A stretch of DNA of 64,000 nt, taken from positions 8,670-72,669 of the forward strand of contig JAZKAK010000019.1 of NCBI GenBank assembly GCA_040389165.1, read 5' to 3'. The translations under genes were made by a program, and so were the position numbers. The DNA comes from CAIOTO01 sp040389165 (GTDB lineage: Bacteria; Pseudomonadota; Alphaproteobacteria; Paracaedibacterales; CAIOTO01). Positions 7,781 through 17,160 of the stretch are shown one piece after another. A model generated the notes under the pieces. The model did no database searches. It was not told the origin of the DNA and saw nothing but the letters and a program-made list of their open reading frames with translations. Within the stretch, counting starts at the first letter, position 1. Every line of letters starts with the position of its first letter.

Positions 7781-9574
7781 ATGACACACGATGTTCTTGG
7801 GATTGAAAATTACCCTGAATGGGATTTAAGCGCACTTTATATAAGTGATAAAGACCCAGCCATTGCACGAGATTGGGATCAAAGTGAACTAGAATCTGCA
7901 GCATTTCAAAAACAATTTAAAGGTGTCTTCACTCGTACAAACTGGACGCCAAGTGACTTATTAAATGCGATCAAGCAATACGAAGCTATTCAGGAGCGCT
8001 TCGGCCGTCTTGCAAGCTATGCAGGTTTACGCTACTACAAAAACATCAAAGATCAAGATATATTGTTGATGTATCAGCAAACACAAGAACGCCTGACAAA
8101 CTTAGGTGGGCTCTTTATTTTCTTTACACTTGAACTTAATGAAATTGCCGATGAGCGTCTTGAAGAGGCCTTCAAAAGTTTAACAGATCTTGCGCGTTAC
8201 CGTCCTTATTTTGATCAAATACGTGCGTTCAAGGCACATCAGCTAAGCCCAGATCTTGAAAAAGTATTTCTTGAGAAGTCCCTCACGTCATCGCGTGCAC
8301 TCAATCGATTGTATGATGAAACACTGGCTAGCATGTCGTTCTTGGTTGATGGCAAAGAGCACTCTTTATCCAGCGTTACTGAACTTATGTCAGATAGCAA
8401 CCCGACGAAACGACGTCAAGCAGCGATGGCATTGGCTGAAGGCCTTTCTTCAAAATCTTCGTTATTTGCCTTTATCACAAATACGCTCGCAAAAGATAAA
8501 GAAATTGAAGATACGTGGCGCGCATATGCATCGCCAATGCATGAACGGCACCTTGCGAATCAAGTGGAAGCTGAAGTTGTTGATGCCCTTGTGGCGGCGG
8601 TTAAGCAAAGCTATCCGAAACTTGCACATCGCTATTATGCGCTTAAAGCAAAGATGATGGACGTCCAATCTATTCAATATTGGGACCGTAATGCACCTTT
8701 GCCAGATACCGATGACACCAAATTTACATGGCTTGAAACACGTAAAATAGTTATGGATGCCTATAGCGAATTTAGCCCAACCATAGCCAGCATCGCAGGT
8801 GAATTCTTTGATAAAAATTGGATTGATGTCCCTTCAACCGATGGCAAAACATCTGGCGCATTTTCACATCCAACCGTGCCTTCAGCGCATCCATATGTGC
8901 TTTTAAATTTTCATGGGAAAAAGCGCGATGTTATGACACTTGCGCATGAATTAGGACATGGTGTTCATCAAGTTTTAGCCGCTAAACAAGGTTATCTGCT
9001 TGCCAACACGCCATTAACCCTTGCTGAAACGGCCTCTGTTTTTGGTGAAATGCTCACGTTCCAAAGCCTACTTAAACAAGCAAAGACTCCTGCTGAAAAA
9101 CGTCAAATGCTTGCTGGTAAAATTGAAGATATGCTCAACACTGTTGTGCGCCAAGTCGCTTTTTATCTGTTTGAAGTTGGCGTTCATAATGGCCGTCGTA
9201 ATGGCGAACTTTCAATCGATGAAATCAACACTATATGGCTGGATACGCAAAAAGAAGCCCTTGGTGATGCGGTTCATATAGACCCACTTGTTTGTAACTA
9301 CTGGGCATATATATCTCATTTCATTCATTCACCATTTTATGTCTATGCCTATGCGTTTGGCGATTGCTTGGTCAATTCTTTGTTTGCCGTATACCAACAA
9401 AATCCAACTGGATTTCAGGATAAATATATTGATTTGCTCAAAGCCGGAGGATCAAAACGCCACAAAGAATTACTCGCACCGTTTGGATTGGATGCGACTG
9501 ATTCTAACTTTTGGGCAAAAGGACTTTCAATGATTGAAGGGTTAATTGATCAATTAGAAGAATTAACAAAATAA
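7781..9574 (+). CDS. pepF: Oligoendopeptidase F family metallopeptidase (M3)
   Basis: PepF is a cytosolic zinc peptidase that degrades short peptides. The 597-residue product has the helical N-terminal M3 domain. The zinc site is TLAHELGHGVHQ, with His389 and His393 as ligands and Glu390 as catalyst, and the third ligand Glu lies in the downstream ETASVFGEML stretch. It ends with the expected FYVYAYAFGDCL and WAKGLSMIE helices. Length is typical for the pepF/M3 clade of alphaproteobacteria. The gene appears to stand alone, with a palindromic repeat after its stop. Confidence 0.93.
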   Translation: MTHDVLGIENYPEWDLSALYISDKDPAIARDWDQSELESAAFQKQFKGVFTRTNWTPSDLLNAIKQYEAIQERFGRLASYAGLRYYKNIKDQDILLMYQQTQERLTNLGGLFIFFTLELNEIADERLEEAFKSLTDLARYRPYFDQIRAFKAHQLSPDLEKVFLEKSLTSSRALNRLYDETLASMSFLVDGKEHSLSSVTELMSDSNPTKRRQAAMALAEGLSSKSSLFAFITNTLAKDKEIEDTWRAYASPMHERHLANQVEAEVVDALVAAVKQSYPKLAHRYYALKAKMMDVQSIQYWDRNAPLPDTDDTKFTWLETRKIVMDAYSEFSPTIASIAGEFFDKNWIDVPSTDGKTSGAFSHPTVPSAHPYVLLNFHGKKRDVMTLAHELGHGVHQVLAAKQGYLLANTPLTLAETASVFGEMLTFQSLLKQAKTPAEKRQMLAGKIEDMLNTVVRQVAFYLFEVGVHNGRRNGELSIDEINTIWLDTQKEALGDAVHIDPLVCNYWAYISHFIHSPFYVYAYAFGDCLVNSLFAVYQQNPTGFQDKYIDLLKAGGSKRHKELLAPFGLDATDSNFWAKGLSMIEGLIDQLEELTK

Positions 9575-9598
9575 ACACCTCACCAGTCGGTTGATAAG

Positions 9599-9687
9599 CC
9601 GTCATTGCGAGTCTGCGTAGCAGGTGTGGCAATCCAGGCTGTTTAGCACATGGATCACCACGTCGTCTTCGACTCCTCGTGATGACG
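9599..9687. repeat. R3 palindromic repeat between pepF and the glycosyltransferase
   Basis: The segment starts CCGTCATTGCGAG, carries GTGGCAATCCAGGCTGTTTA and ends CTCGTGATGACGG, so the ends pair imperfectly. The GTCATTGCGAG...CAATCCAG pattern is a widespread repeat type in alphaproteobacteria, including rickettsiae. It shares ATCCAGGCTGTTTAGC exactly with the core of R1, so the two families are probably related. In RNA it could form a hairpin between the convergent genes. Confidence 0.65.
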
Positions 9688-9733
9688 GAAGCGTGAGTTT
9701 TCCTTAACTGAATGGCAGAGAAGTAATGCCCTT

Positions 9734-10852
9734 CTACTTATATAATTCTATTGTCTGATCATAAATAATAGGTGCTGCAAACTGCCTTAATACGCGTGAG
9801 CGCCCCACTTCACCAAAGGTTTTTCGTAGATTTGAATCATTTATCAGTCTGGCCAATGCATCTGTCAACGCATCAACATCGCGTGACAGAATCAGCAAAC
9901 CATTTACACCATGATCAACAATAATGCGGCATCCAGGCATATCTGTTGTCACAATTGGCAAACCAACCGATGCTGCCTCGATCAGTGTTTTTGGTATCCC
10001 TTCACGGTAATAGCTGGCGAGCACGGCGATGTGGCTCGCTTGATAAATTGCTGCTATGTTTTTTTGATAACCCAACCAAGTGATGATGCCTTCATTATGC
10101 CACGCCTGTAGTGTTTCAGCAGGGATTGCATCAGGATTTTGCATGTCTGGCTCACCAACTATTTGAACACAAAGCGAGTATCCTTGTGCGCGCAACTTGC
10201 GTGTAGCCGCCACTAATTCACCAACTCCCTTTGACCACAGCAAGCGCGATGCATGCGTAACTACGACAGGTTTTTCAGCTAGTGCAACATGCGTTGGAGA
10301 AAATTGATCCGTGTCTACACCTGCACCATAAATAAGATGCACAGGCTTTTGCGCAAGTGCTTCAAGCTCAATTTGATCTTCTGGGTTCTGTACGATAATC
10401 TTCACGCGATTTGAACGTAGTAACACACGCATCATCATTCGCAACGGCATGATCAACCAAGAACGAGAAGCAAACACATGCCCCAAACCTGCAACAGCAT
10501 TAATGATCTTAGGCACACCAGCGAGACGCGCAGCAATTGTACCAAATAGCACTGGCTTAATCGCCACATGATGAACACAATTCGGTTTCAAGTGTTTGTA
10601 AAGTGTATAAATTTGCCAAATAGTACGAATACCATCGAGTGGGTTTAAACTTTTTCGATTAAAAGGAAGTGAATGCAGGGTTAACCCAGCCTGCGTTATC
10701 TCTTTTGAGGACGCACCATTTGGACATGCTACGTGCACATCAAAATTTTGTTGTTGTGCCTTAATCGCGAGTGGCAATCGATGCGTACAGAAATAACGAT
10801 CATCCGCTACAAGATAGACAAGTTTGAGTCTTGGTGATATGGTCATCTGCAT
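9734..10852 (-). CDS. Glycosyltransferase family 4 (GT-B), polysaccharide type
   Basis: The 372-residue protein has the two Rossmann domains of GT-B enzymes. The N-terminal acceptor domain (YFCTHRLPLAIKAQQQ, HHVAIKPVLFGTIAARL, INAVAGLGHVF) resembles enzymes that build capsule or O-antigen. The nucleotide-sugar domain has VTHASRLLWSKGVGELVAA and the EGIPKTLIEAASVGLPIVTT block, with the E-x7-E motif, ending PGCRIIVDHGVNGLL. The start is ATG 10852 or the ATG two codons on. No other polysaccharide genes are adjacent, so donor, acceptor and pathway cannot be named. It is convergent with pepF and divergent from polA. Confidence 0.85.
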   Translation of the reverse strand: MQMTISPRLKLVYLVADDRYFCTHRLPLAIKAQQQNFDVHVACPNGASSKEITQAGLTLHSLPFNRKSLNPLDGIRTIWQIYTLYKHLKPNCVHHVAIKPVLFGTIAARLAGVPKIINAVAGLGHVFASRSWLIMPLRMMMRVLLRSNRVKIIVQNPEDQIELEALAQKPVHLIYGAGVDTDQFSPTHVALAEKPVVVTHASRLLWSKGVGELVAATRKLRAQGYSLCVQIVGEPDMQNPDAIPAETLQAWHNEGIITWLGYQKNIAAIYQASHIAVLASYYREGIPKTLIEAASVGLPIVTTDMPGCRIIVDHGVNGLLILSRDVDALTDALARLINDSNLRKTFGEVGRSRVLRQFAAPIIYDQTIELYK

Positions 10853-10990
10853 TCATAATTTAAATTAATGCTGCATTGTAATCGATTCAGCTTTAAAAAT
10901 GCTATAGCATTTCAACACTAAATTGATTATGGCAGCAATATTTGAAATCTCCCACTACCCATTGCATTTCAAAATGTTCACTTTTGACGT

Positions 10991-11118
10991 TAAGATTTTA
11001 TCACAGAAATTCGTTTTAAAAACCGCGCTTAGTTAACCTAAGTTAGGCTTTTTAAAACGAACTTTATGGGGGGAAAGATAAGGATCAAAATCAATGATTT
11101 GAGATGCAATGGGTATAT
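10991..11118 (+). repeat. R2 repeat, complete copy 1, upstream of polA
   Basis: This segment of about 128 bases runs from TAAGATTTTATCACAG to GAGATGCAATGGGTAT. It contains an internal inverted repeat (TTCGTTTTAAAAA at 11010-11022 against TTTTTAAAACGAA at 11049-11061). It aligns along its whole length, with scattered substitutions, to the reverse complement of 63811-63941. Its last third matches 52836-52871. It fills most of the 328-base gap between the glycosyltransferase and polA and ends about 60 bases before the polA ATG. Confidence 0.75.
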
Positions 11119-11180
11119 CAATAAGACATGAAATTAGGTATCTTAACGATAACTCATTCAACTAATAATAAGGCAATTCA

Positions 11181-13898
11181 ATGAAAAAACTCTTTCTTAT
11201 TGATGGCTCTGGTTTCATCTTCCGCGCGTACCATGCACTTCCTCCTCTCACAGCACCTGATGGCACCCCCGTTGGCGCTGTCTATGGCTTTTGCAACATG
11301 TTGAGGCAACTCGTTCTTGATCATGGCCACCATCATTTCCTTGTTGTATTTGATGCAGGACGCCAAACCTTTCGTCAACGTATGTATGCAGAATACAAAG
11401 CGCATCGCCCCCCTGCCCCTGACGATCTGGTACCGCAATTCCCATTATTTCGCGATGCATGCGCAGCATTCGGCGTACCTTCTGTTGAGATGGCAGATTA
11501 TGAAGCAGATGATTTGATTGCATCCTATGCACGCCAAGCAGCCGTTGTTGGTTTTGAAGTTGTCATTGTCTCAGGTGATAAAGATTTAATGCAGCTTGTT
11601 ACAGATCACATCACCATCTATGACCCACTTAAACGTAAAACGATCGGCGCGAATGAAGTCGTTGAACGATTTGGTGTTATTCCTACAAAAGTCATTGATG
11701 TTATGGCACTTGCAGGCGATGCTTCTGACAATATTCCTGGCGTTGCCGGCATAGGTGTTAAAACAGCAGCTGAACTAATTTTATCATATGGCGATCTTGA
11801 AACAGTGCTTGCGCAAACACATACAATTAAACAACCTAAACGCCGTCAGACACTGATTGACAACGCAGATAAGGCACGAATATCTAAAAAACTCGTGACA
11901 CTTATCGATAACCTTGAGCTACCGCTTGATTTTGACGCCTTATTTGTTGCTGGGGTATCTGCGGCAACACTTGATTTTCTGGCACGCATGGGCTTTAAAA
12001 CACTGCTCAATCGGGTGCAAAACGAAGTGCATCAATTAACCAATGGCAATTCCGTGTCTGTTGCACCTACACTTTTAGTGCACAAAAATCATAACTACCA
12101 AATGCTCACTCAATTAGAAGAAATTACTGCTTTCCTTGAAGAAGCCTCTCTTGCTGAAGCCGTCGCGTTTGACACAGAAACGACATCTCTTCATATTCGT
12201 CAAGCAACTTGGGTTGGATGTTCTCTTGCTTTTCGCACCAGTAATGGAAATATTAAGGCTGCTTATATTCCATTTCGCCATACAACTGAAGAAACTCAAG
12301 CAGACTTTGGCGCAATCAAACCACTACTATCAGCTTTCCTCAATCAAACTGGCATTCTAAAAGTCGGCCAGAATCTTAAATATGATATAAGCATTATTAC
12401 AAATGATGGACTTTCCATGCGACCAATTGAAGATACCATGCTTATGTCTTATTGTCTTTTTGGCGGACAACATAGCCATGGGATGGATTATCTCGCAAAG
12501 AAATATCTAGAACGAGATACCATAAGCTTTACAAGCATTGCAGGCACAGGGAAAAATCAAAAAACCTTTGATCAAATAGATCTTAAAACAGCCACTACTT
12601 ATGCAGCAGAAGATGCTGAAATTACATTGATGCTATACGAATATTTCAAGCCTAAGTTGACGGAACAACAGGTTTCAACGCTTTATTACGATGTAGAACG
12701 TCCATTAGTCCCCGTCATAGCGATGATGGAATATTATGGTGTGAAAGTGGATCCAACTACGCTTAAAGATTACGGCATCGAATTAGTATACCGTTTGGAA
12801 GCGCTCGAAAAAGATATATTCCACCTCGTTGGACGTGAATTCAATATTGGCTCGCCAAAACAATTAGGCGAAGTGCTTTTTGATGAACAAGGTTTACCTG
12901 CGCCAAAACGCACCAAAATGGGCGCATATGTAACTGATGCTGATGTTTTGGAAGACCTTGTACAAAAAGGTCATATTTTGCCAGAGAAGGTCTTACAATG
13001 GCGCAGCCTGGCTAAACTTCAATCAACGTACGTTGAAGGGCTTTTGGCTCAAATTGACCCGACAACAGGGCGCATTCACACATCTTACGCGTTAACTGGG
13101 ACAAGCACAGGGCGTCTTTCATCGTCGGAACCAAACTTACAAAATATCCCCGTCCGCACAGAAGATGGCAGACGCATCCGAAAAGCTTTTATAGCCGATG
13201 ATGGCTATGTTGTTGTATCTCTCGATTATTCACAGATTGAATTACGATTGCTAGCCCATTTTGCTGATATTCCTGCACTCAAACACGCATTTCTTAACGA
13301 TATTGATATTCACAAAACAACAGCAAGCCAGCTATTCAACATACCGTATGATCAGGTCACGCACGAACAACGACGACAAGCAAAAACTGTTAACTTTGGC
13401 ATCATTTATGGTATTAGCGCGTATGGATTGGGCCAACAGCTTAATATATCAAATACAGCTGCAGCAGTATTAATCAAATCGTATCTGGAACGCTACCCTG
13501 GCGTTGAAACATTCATGTCGCGTATGAAAGACGAAGCACGCGATAAAGGCTATGTAACAACACTGATGGGACGGCATTGCTATACGCCAGGTATTCATGA
13601 TCGGAACGGGGCTGTTCGTCAATTTGCAGAACGCCAAGCCGTGAATGCGCCGCTTCAAGGTACAAATGCTGATATCATTAAAAAAGCCATGGCACACATT
13701 CACCAATGGTTACAAACTGAACCAATGGATGCACGTATGCTATTACAAGTACACGATGAATTGGTATTTGAAGTAAAAACAGAAGAAACAGAAATTTTCA
13801 TAGAAAAAGCAAAAGCTATAATGGAAAATATTGCCCAACTATCAGTACCCTTGATTGTTGGAGCGGGTGTTGGAAAGAATTGGGATGAAGCACATTAA
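11181..13898 (+). CDS. polA: DNA polymerase I
   Basis: PolA fills gaps and removes RNA primers in replication and repair. The 905-residue protein has all three domains. The 5' nuclease (residues 1 to about 290) shows DGSGFIFRAYHALPP, YEADDLIASYA and GDASDNIPGVAGIG. The 3'-5' exonuclease keeps its metal ligands in FDTETTSL (Asp331), GQNLKYDISII and YAAEDAEITL. The polymerase has motif A DYSQIELRLLAHFAD (Asp682), motif B RRQAKTVNFGIIYGIS and motif C LLQVHDELVFEV (Asp859). The proofreading site is intact, unlike in many reduced genomes. The ATG follows AAGG. An R2 repeat lies just upstream. Confidence 0.98.
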   Translation: MKKLFLIDGSGFIFRAYHALPPLTAPDGTPVGAVYGFCNMLRQLVLDHGHHHFLVVFDAGRQTFRQRMYAEYKAHRPPAPDDLVPQFPLFRDACAAFGVPSVEMADYEADDLIASYARQAAVVGFEVVIVSGDKDLMQLVTDHITIYDPLKRKTIGANEVVERFGVIPTKVIDVMALAGDASDNIPGVAGIGVKTAAELILSYGDLETVLAQTHTIKQPKRRQTLIDNADKARISKKLVTLIDNLELPLDFDALFVAGVSAATLDFLARMGFKTLLNRVQNEVHQLTNGNSVSVAPTLLVHKNHNYQMLTQLEEITAFLEEASLAEAVAFDTETTSLHIRQATWVGCSLAFRTSNGNIKAAYIPFRHTTEETQADFGAIKPLLSAFLNQTGILKVGQNLKYDISIITNDGLSMRPIEDTMLMSYCLFGGQHSHGMDYLAKKYLERDTISFTSIAGTGKNQKTFDQIDLKTATTYAAEDAEITLMLYEYFKPKLTEQQVSTLYYDVERPLVPVIAMMEYYGVKVDPTTLKDYGIELVYRLEALEKDIFHLVGREFNIGSPKQLGEVLFDEQGLPAPKRTKMGAYVTDADVLEDLVQKGHILPEKVLQWRSLAKLQSTYVEGLLAQIDPTTGRIHTSYALTGTSTGRLSSSEPNLQNIPVRTEDGRRIRKAFIADDGYVVVSLDYSQIELRLLAHFADIPALKHAFLNDIDIHKTTASQLFNIPYDQVTHEQRRQAKTVNFGIIYGISAYGLGQQLNISNTAAAVLIKSYLERYPGVETFMSRMKDEARDKGYVTTLMGRHCYTPGIHDRNGAVRQFAERQAVNAPLQGTNADIIKKAMAHIHQWLQTEPMDARMLLQVHDELVFEVKTEETEIFIEKAKAIMENIAQLSVPLIVGAGVGKNWDEAH

Positions 13899-14057
13899 GA
13901 TAATTTTTAAATACAGAAAACAGTGCCAGATAGCAGATAGCATAGCAGACCTTACCAAATTACGGATACAAGCGTAACTCTCCTCTTGCGATTACTTGAA
14001 TTCCATGCTATTAAAAGAGTATTAATTTAATTTTCTTTATTTATTTTTTGTAAGCGT

Positions 14058-14957
14058 ATGCAAATTCCTGGCCACGTACCTGTTTTATTGCAGCCAATGT
14101 ACGATATTCTAAGCCCGCAAAAAGACGGGATTTATCTAGATGGAACCTTTGGTGGAGGGGGATATACTCGTTTTATACTTGAATCCAGCCAATGCATAGT
14201 TCATGCACTTGATCGAGATCCAGAAGCAAAAGAACGCAGCCACTCTCTTAAACAGCAATTTCCTGATCGATTTTTCTTTCATGAGGGAAATTTTTCAGAC
14301 ATCCCCGCTCTCTTTAATGAAAATTATTTTGACGGCGTCGTTTTTGACTTTGGCGTCTCTTCTTTTCAATTCGACACACCTGAGCGTGGCTTCTCTTTTC
14401 GCTTTGACGGACCACTCGATATGCGTATGACGCCAACGACTGGGCCATCTGCAGCCGATATTGTTAATACATTTTCAGAAGAAGATATTGCTCATATTCT
14501 ATTTCAATATGGAGATGAAAAAAAATCACGACATATCGCACGTTCTATCCTATTAATGCGAAAAGAAGCTCCATTTACACGCACGCTACAGCTTGCGGAC
14601 TGTATTCGAAAAATTGTTTACAGAAAAGATGGCATAGATCCCGCCACACGCACATTTCAGGCCTTGCGTATTTTCGTTAATAATGAGTTAATAGAGATAG
14701 AAGCGGCGTTGCGCGCTTCAGTTAAATCACTTAAGAATACTGGAAAGCTTGTCACCGTGACTTTTCATTCTCTCGAAGATCGTTTGTGTAAACAGTTTTT
14801 AAAGAACGAATCACCGTGGCTATTAAATCAAAACGTGTTTTTTGAATCGATTACACGCAAACCTATTTCACCAACTTCAGAAGAAATTCAAAGCAATCCA
14901 CGTTGTCGCTCTGCAAAACTTCGCGCTGCCCGCCTGCTTCGGGAGGGTTTATGCTAA
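14058..14957 (+). CDS. rsmH: 16S rRNA m4C1402 methyltransferase RsmH
   Basis: RsmH methylates N4 of C1402 in the ribosomal P site using SAM. The 299-residue protein opens with GHVPVLLQPMYDIL and has the SAM loop LDGTFGGGGYTR, the acceptor-domain block FDFGVSSFQFD with RGFSFRFDGPLDMRM, DPATRTFQALRIFVNNEL and the C-terminal VTFHSLEDR. Length is normal. It begins the division and wall cluster. mraZ, usually directly upstream, is absent; 158 bases of non-coding DNA separate it from polA. It overlaps ftsL by seven bases. Confidence 0.96.
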   Translation: MQIPGHVPVLLQPMYDILSPQKDGIYLDGTFGGGGYTRFILESSQCIVHALDRDPEAKERSHSLKQQFPDRFFFHEGNFSDIPALFNENYFDGVVFDFGVSSFQFDTPERGFSFRFDGPLDMRMTPTTGPSAADIVNTFSEEDIAHILFQYGDEKKSRHIARSILLMRKEAPFTRTLQLADCIRKIVYRKDGIDPATRTFQALRIFVNNELIEIEAALRASVKSLKNTGKLVTVTFHSLEDRLCKQFLKNESPWLLNQNVFFESITRKPISPTSEEIQSNPRCRSAKLRAARLLREGLC

Positions 14958-15334
14958 GACGCCCCACCTTTTGGTCTGTAACACTCGCAATAGTCGTTGG
15001 TATGGTATTATTTCGCGTTAAATATGAAGTAATTGCCCTTGAGCAACATGACACACGTCTCAAAAAAGAAATTCACGCTAATAAAGATGCAATTCATATT
15101 TTAAAAACTGAGTTGACACATTTAAATGATCCCAAGAGTTTACAACATTTTACGCAAAAATATTTGACTGAATTAAAACCTGTAAGCAGCGGCCAACTCA
15201 TAACATTTCATGATATGGCGGGATCCAATACACTCCCTAAAGCACACGCGACAAAAGAGAGCCCTCAAACGAATGCTCTCGATGCGTACGTGGCAGAGTT
15301 TGCAGCAGAAGCAAGCGAAGGGATTGACGCATGA
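14951..15334 (+). CDS. ftsL: Cell division protein FtsL
   Basis: FtsL is a small bitopic protein that bridges FtsQ/B and FtsW/I in the divisome. The 127-residue product has one membrane helix (FWSVTLAIVVGMVLFRV), then a short coiled coil (residues about 30-60) with the alpha-proteobacterial LNDPKSLQHFTQKYL motif. The remainder is a low-conservation, acidic tail. The ATG at 14951 gives the helix close to the N-terminus; the frame is open further upstream, but only within rsmH. ftsI starts at its stop codon (ATGA). Identification rests on position plus topology. Confidence 0.88.
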   Translation: MLRRPTFWSVTLAIVVGMVLFRVKYEVIALEQHDTRLKKEIHANKDAIHILKTELTHLNDPKSLQHFTQKYLTELKPVSSGQLITFHDMAGSNTLPKAHATKESPQTNALDAYVAEFAAEASEGIDA

Positions 15335-17082
15335 AAAAATTCATTCAAAAACCCCTTCTTGCGCTTAACCGTCATTTAGGACTTTGGAAAGAAGCCGTGC
15401 ACCAAGCGTCTTTGCTTGAAATGGCGCGTCAACGTGTTTTTGCAGCAGGCATTGTCATGGCTATGTCATACGTCGCCATCGCAGGACGATTAATTGATGT
15501 CATGACCCTGCAATCTACACTGAAAAATGATGAATCATTAACGTCCGAGACCGATCTATATCCACGCGGAGAAATCCTTGATCGTAATGGAAGCATACTT
15601 GCAACCCATCTTGTCACCGCTTCTTTATACACAAATTCAAAAGTTGTCCTAAATGCAAAAGACGCCGCTACAAAATTAGCAAAGCTTTTTCCTGAGATTG
15701 GTTATGAAACATTGTACAATCGACTTTCATCTGGCAAAGGTTTTAGCTGGCTAGTTCGTCATATTCCGCCACGCATGCAACAAGCAGTTAACGAACTTGG
15801 TATACCAGGCGTCTATTTGCAAACAGATTACAAACGTGTGTATCCATACGGACAACTAACGTCACATATTGTTGGTTATTGTGGAATTGATAGTGCAGGA
15901 CTTTCTGGCGTTGAGCAATTCCATAATGCAAAATTATCTAAATCCAATGAATCAGTGCGTCTATCACTTGATGTTCGATTGCAGCACGTGGTTCACGACG
16001 TATTAACTAACGCCGTAGAAGAATTTAAGGCCGAAGGCGCCAATGCAATGGTTATGGACATCAAAACAGGCGAAATGCTGGCTATGGTTTCCCTTCCAGA
16101 CTTCAACCCAAATCGTCTTAATGACGTAAAGCCAACAGCAACTTTTAATCGAAATACGCTCGGTGTTTATGAACCAGGATCAACGTTTAAAATTGTAAAT
16201 ACAGCTATTGCGCTTGAAAGTGGTCATGCTACTGTCAGAAGTATATATGATGCAAGCGCTCCTATTAGACTGGGTCGTTTTACAATCACCGACTTTAAAG
16301 GTAAGAATCGTCCACTCACATTATCAGAAGGCCTCATTTATTCATCAAACATTGTAGCCATTAAAGTCGCACAACAATTTGGCATTCAAAAGCAAAAAGA
16401 ATATTTTGAAAAATTTGGCATTACAAAAGCAACGCATCTTGAAATTCATGAAATTGGTAAGCCACTGATACCAGCTGTTTGGAAAGAACCAACATTAATG
16501 ACAGCCTCTTATGGCTATGGAATTGCTGTAACTCCACTACAAATAATGTCAACAATTGGCACAATCATCAATGATGGTCTACCTGTAAAACCGACATTAA
16601 TGTATAAATCATATGAACAACGCCAAGAATTATTAGATTCACAAAATGATCTGGTTCCGTTGGTATCACAAAAAACATCCCGGTCTATTCGTGAAATGTT
16701 ACGCATGATTGTGCGCAACTCACAAGTGCGCACCATTGATGTCAAAGGATATGAAGTATTTGGAAAAACAGGAACCTCTTACCAAAACAAGGGGCACGGA
16801 TATAGTGGCAAATCCCGCAACACCTTTTTTGTGGGCGCATTCCCAGTATCAGATCCACAAATAATGGTTGTTGTCATGATAGACGACCCCAAAGCTTCGG
16901 CAAAAACATATAATTATGCAACTGCAGGCTGGAACGCAGCCCCAACAGCAGGCCATATTGTTGCACGTATTGCGCCACTTCTCGGATTTCAACCTACCGA
17001 AGCAGATGCCCCTATGGAATATATACACGCTGATACACCTGTTGCTGGATTGATCAACACATCCTTAAAAAGAGAACAGTAA
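15331..17082 (+). CDS. ftsI: Peptidoglycan transpeptidase FtsI (PBP3)
   Basis: FtsI cross-links septal peptidoglycan. The 583-residue class B penicillin-binding protein has an N-terminal cytoplasmic tail and a membrane helix (about residues 35-55). The pedestal domain begins YPRGEILDRNGSILATHL. The transpeptidase has active-site serine EPGSTFKI (Ser284), SSN (338-340) and KTG (479-481, FGKTGTSYQN). All catalytic motifs are intact. It overlaps ftsL. In most relatives murE and murF come next, but here the cluster breaks off and an ABC1 kinase gene follows. Confidence 0.96.
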   Translation: MKKFIQKPLLALNRHLGLWKEAVHQASLLEMARQRVFAAGIVMAMSYVAIAGRLIDVMTLQSTLKNDESLTSETDLYPRGEILDRNGSILATHLVTASLYTNSKVVLNAKDAATKLAKLFPEIGYETLYNRLSSGKGFSWLVRHIPPRMQQAVNELGIPGVYLQTDYKRVYPYGQLTSHIVGYCGIDSAGLSGVEQFHNAKLSKSNESVRLSLDVRLQHVVHDVLTNAVEEFKAEGANAMVMDIKTGEMLAMVSLPDFNPNRLNDVKPTATFNRNTLGVYEPGSTFKIVNTAIALESGHATVRSIYDASAPIRLGRFTITDFKGKNRPLTLSEGLIYSSNIVAIKVAQQFGIQKQKEYFEKFGITKATHLEIHEIGKPLIPAVWKEPTLMTASYGYGIAVTPLQIMSTIGTIINDGLPVKPTLMYKSYEQRQELLDSQNDLVPLVSQKTSRSIREMLRMIVRNSQVRTIDVKGYEVFGKTGTSYQNKGHGYSGKSRNTFFVGAFPVSDPQIMVVVMIDDPKASAKTYNYATAGWNAAPTAGHIVARIAPLLGFQPTEADAPMEYIHADTPVAGLINTSLKREQ

Positions 17083-17160
17083 GAAAGCTAATGTTCTTTC
17101 ATTCCATTGCTGCTTGGAATCAACTACAATGCACCATAAAGCATCTATGTAACATAAGCT

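Noticed and set aside
8256..8657. 133-codon open frame inside pepF
   Set aside because: It lies in another frame of a gene with full-length M3 peptidase motifs. The composition is shadow-like.
13899..14057. Gap between polA and rsmH checked for mraZ, tRNA or small RNA
   Set aside because: No open frame, cloverleaf or repeat could be made out in it.
17087..17105. GAAAG/CTTTC hairpin after ftsI
   Set aside because: Only five pairs and no T-run; no better than chance in AT-rich DNA.
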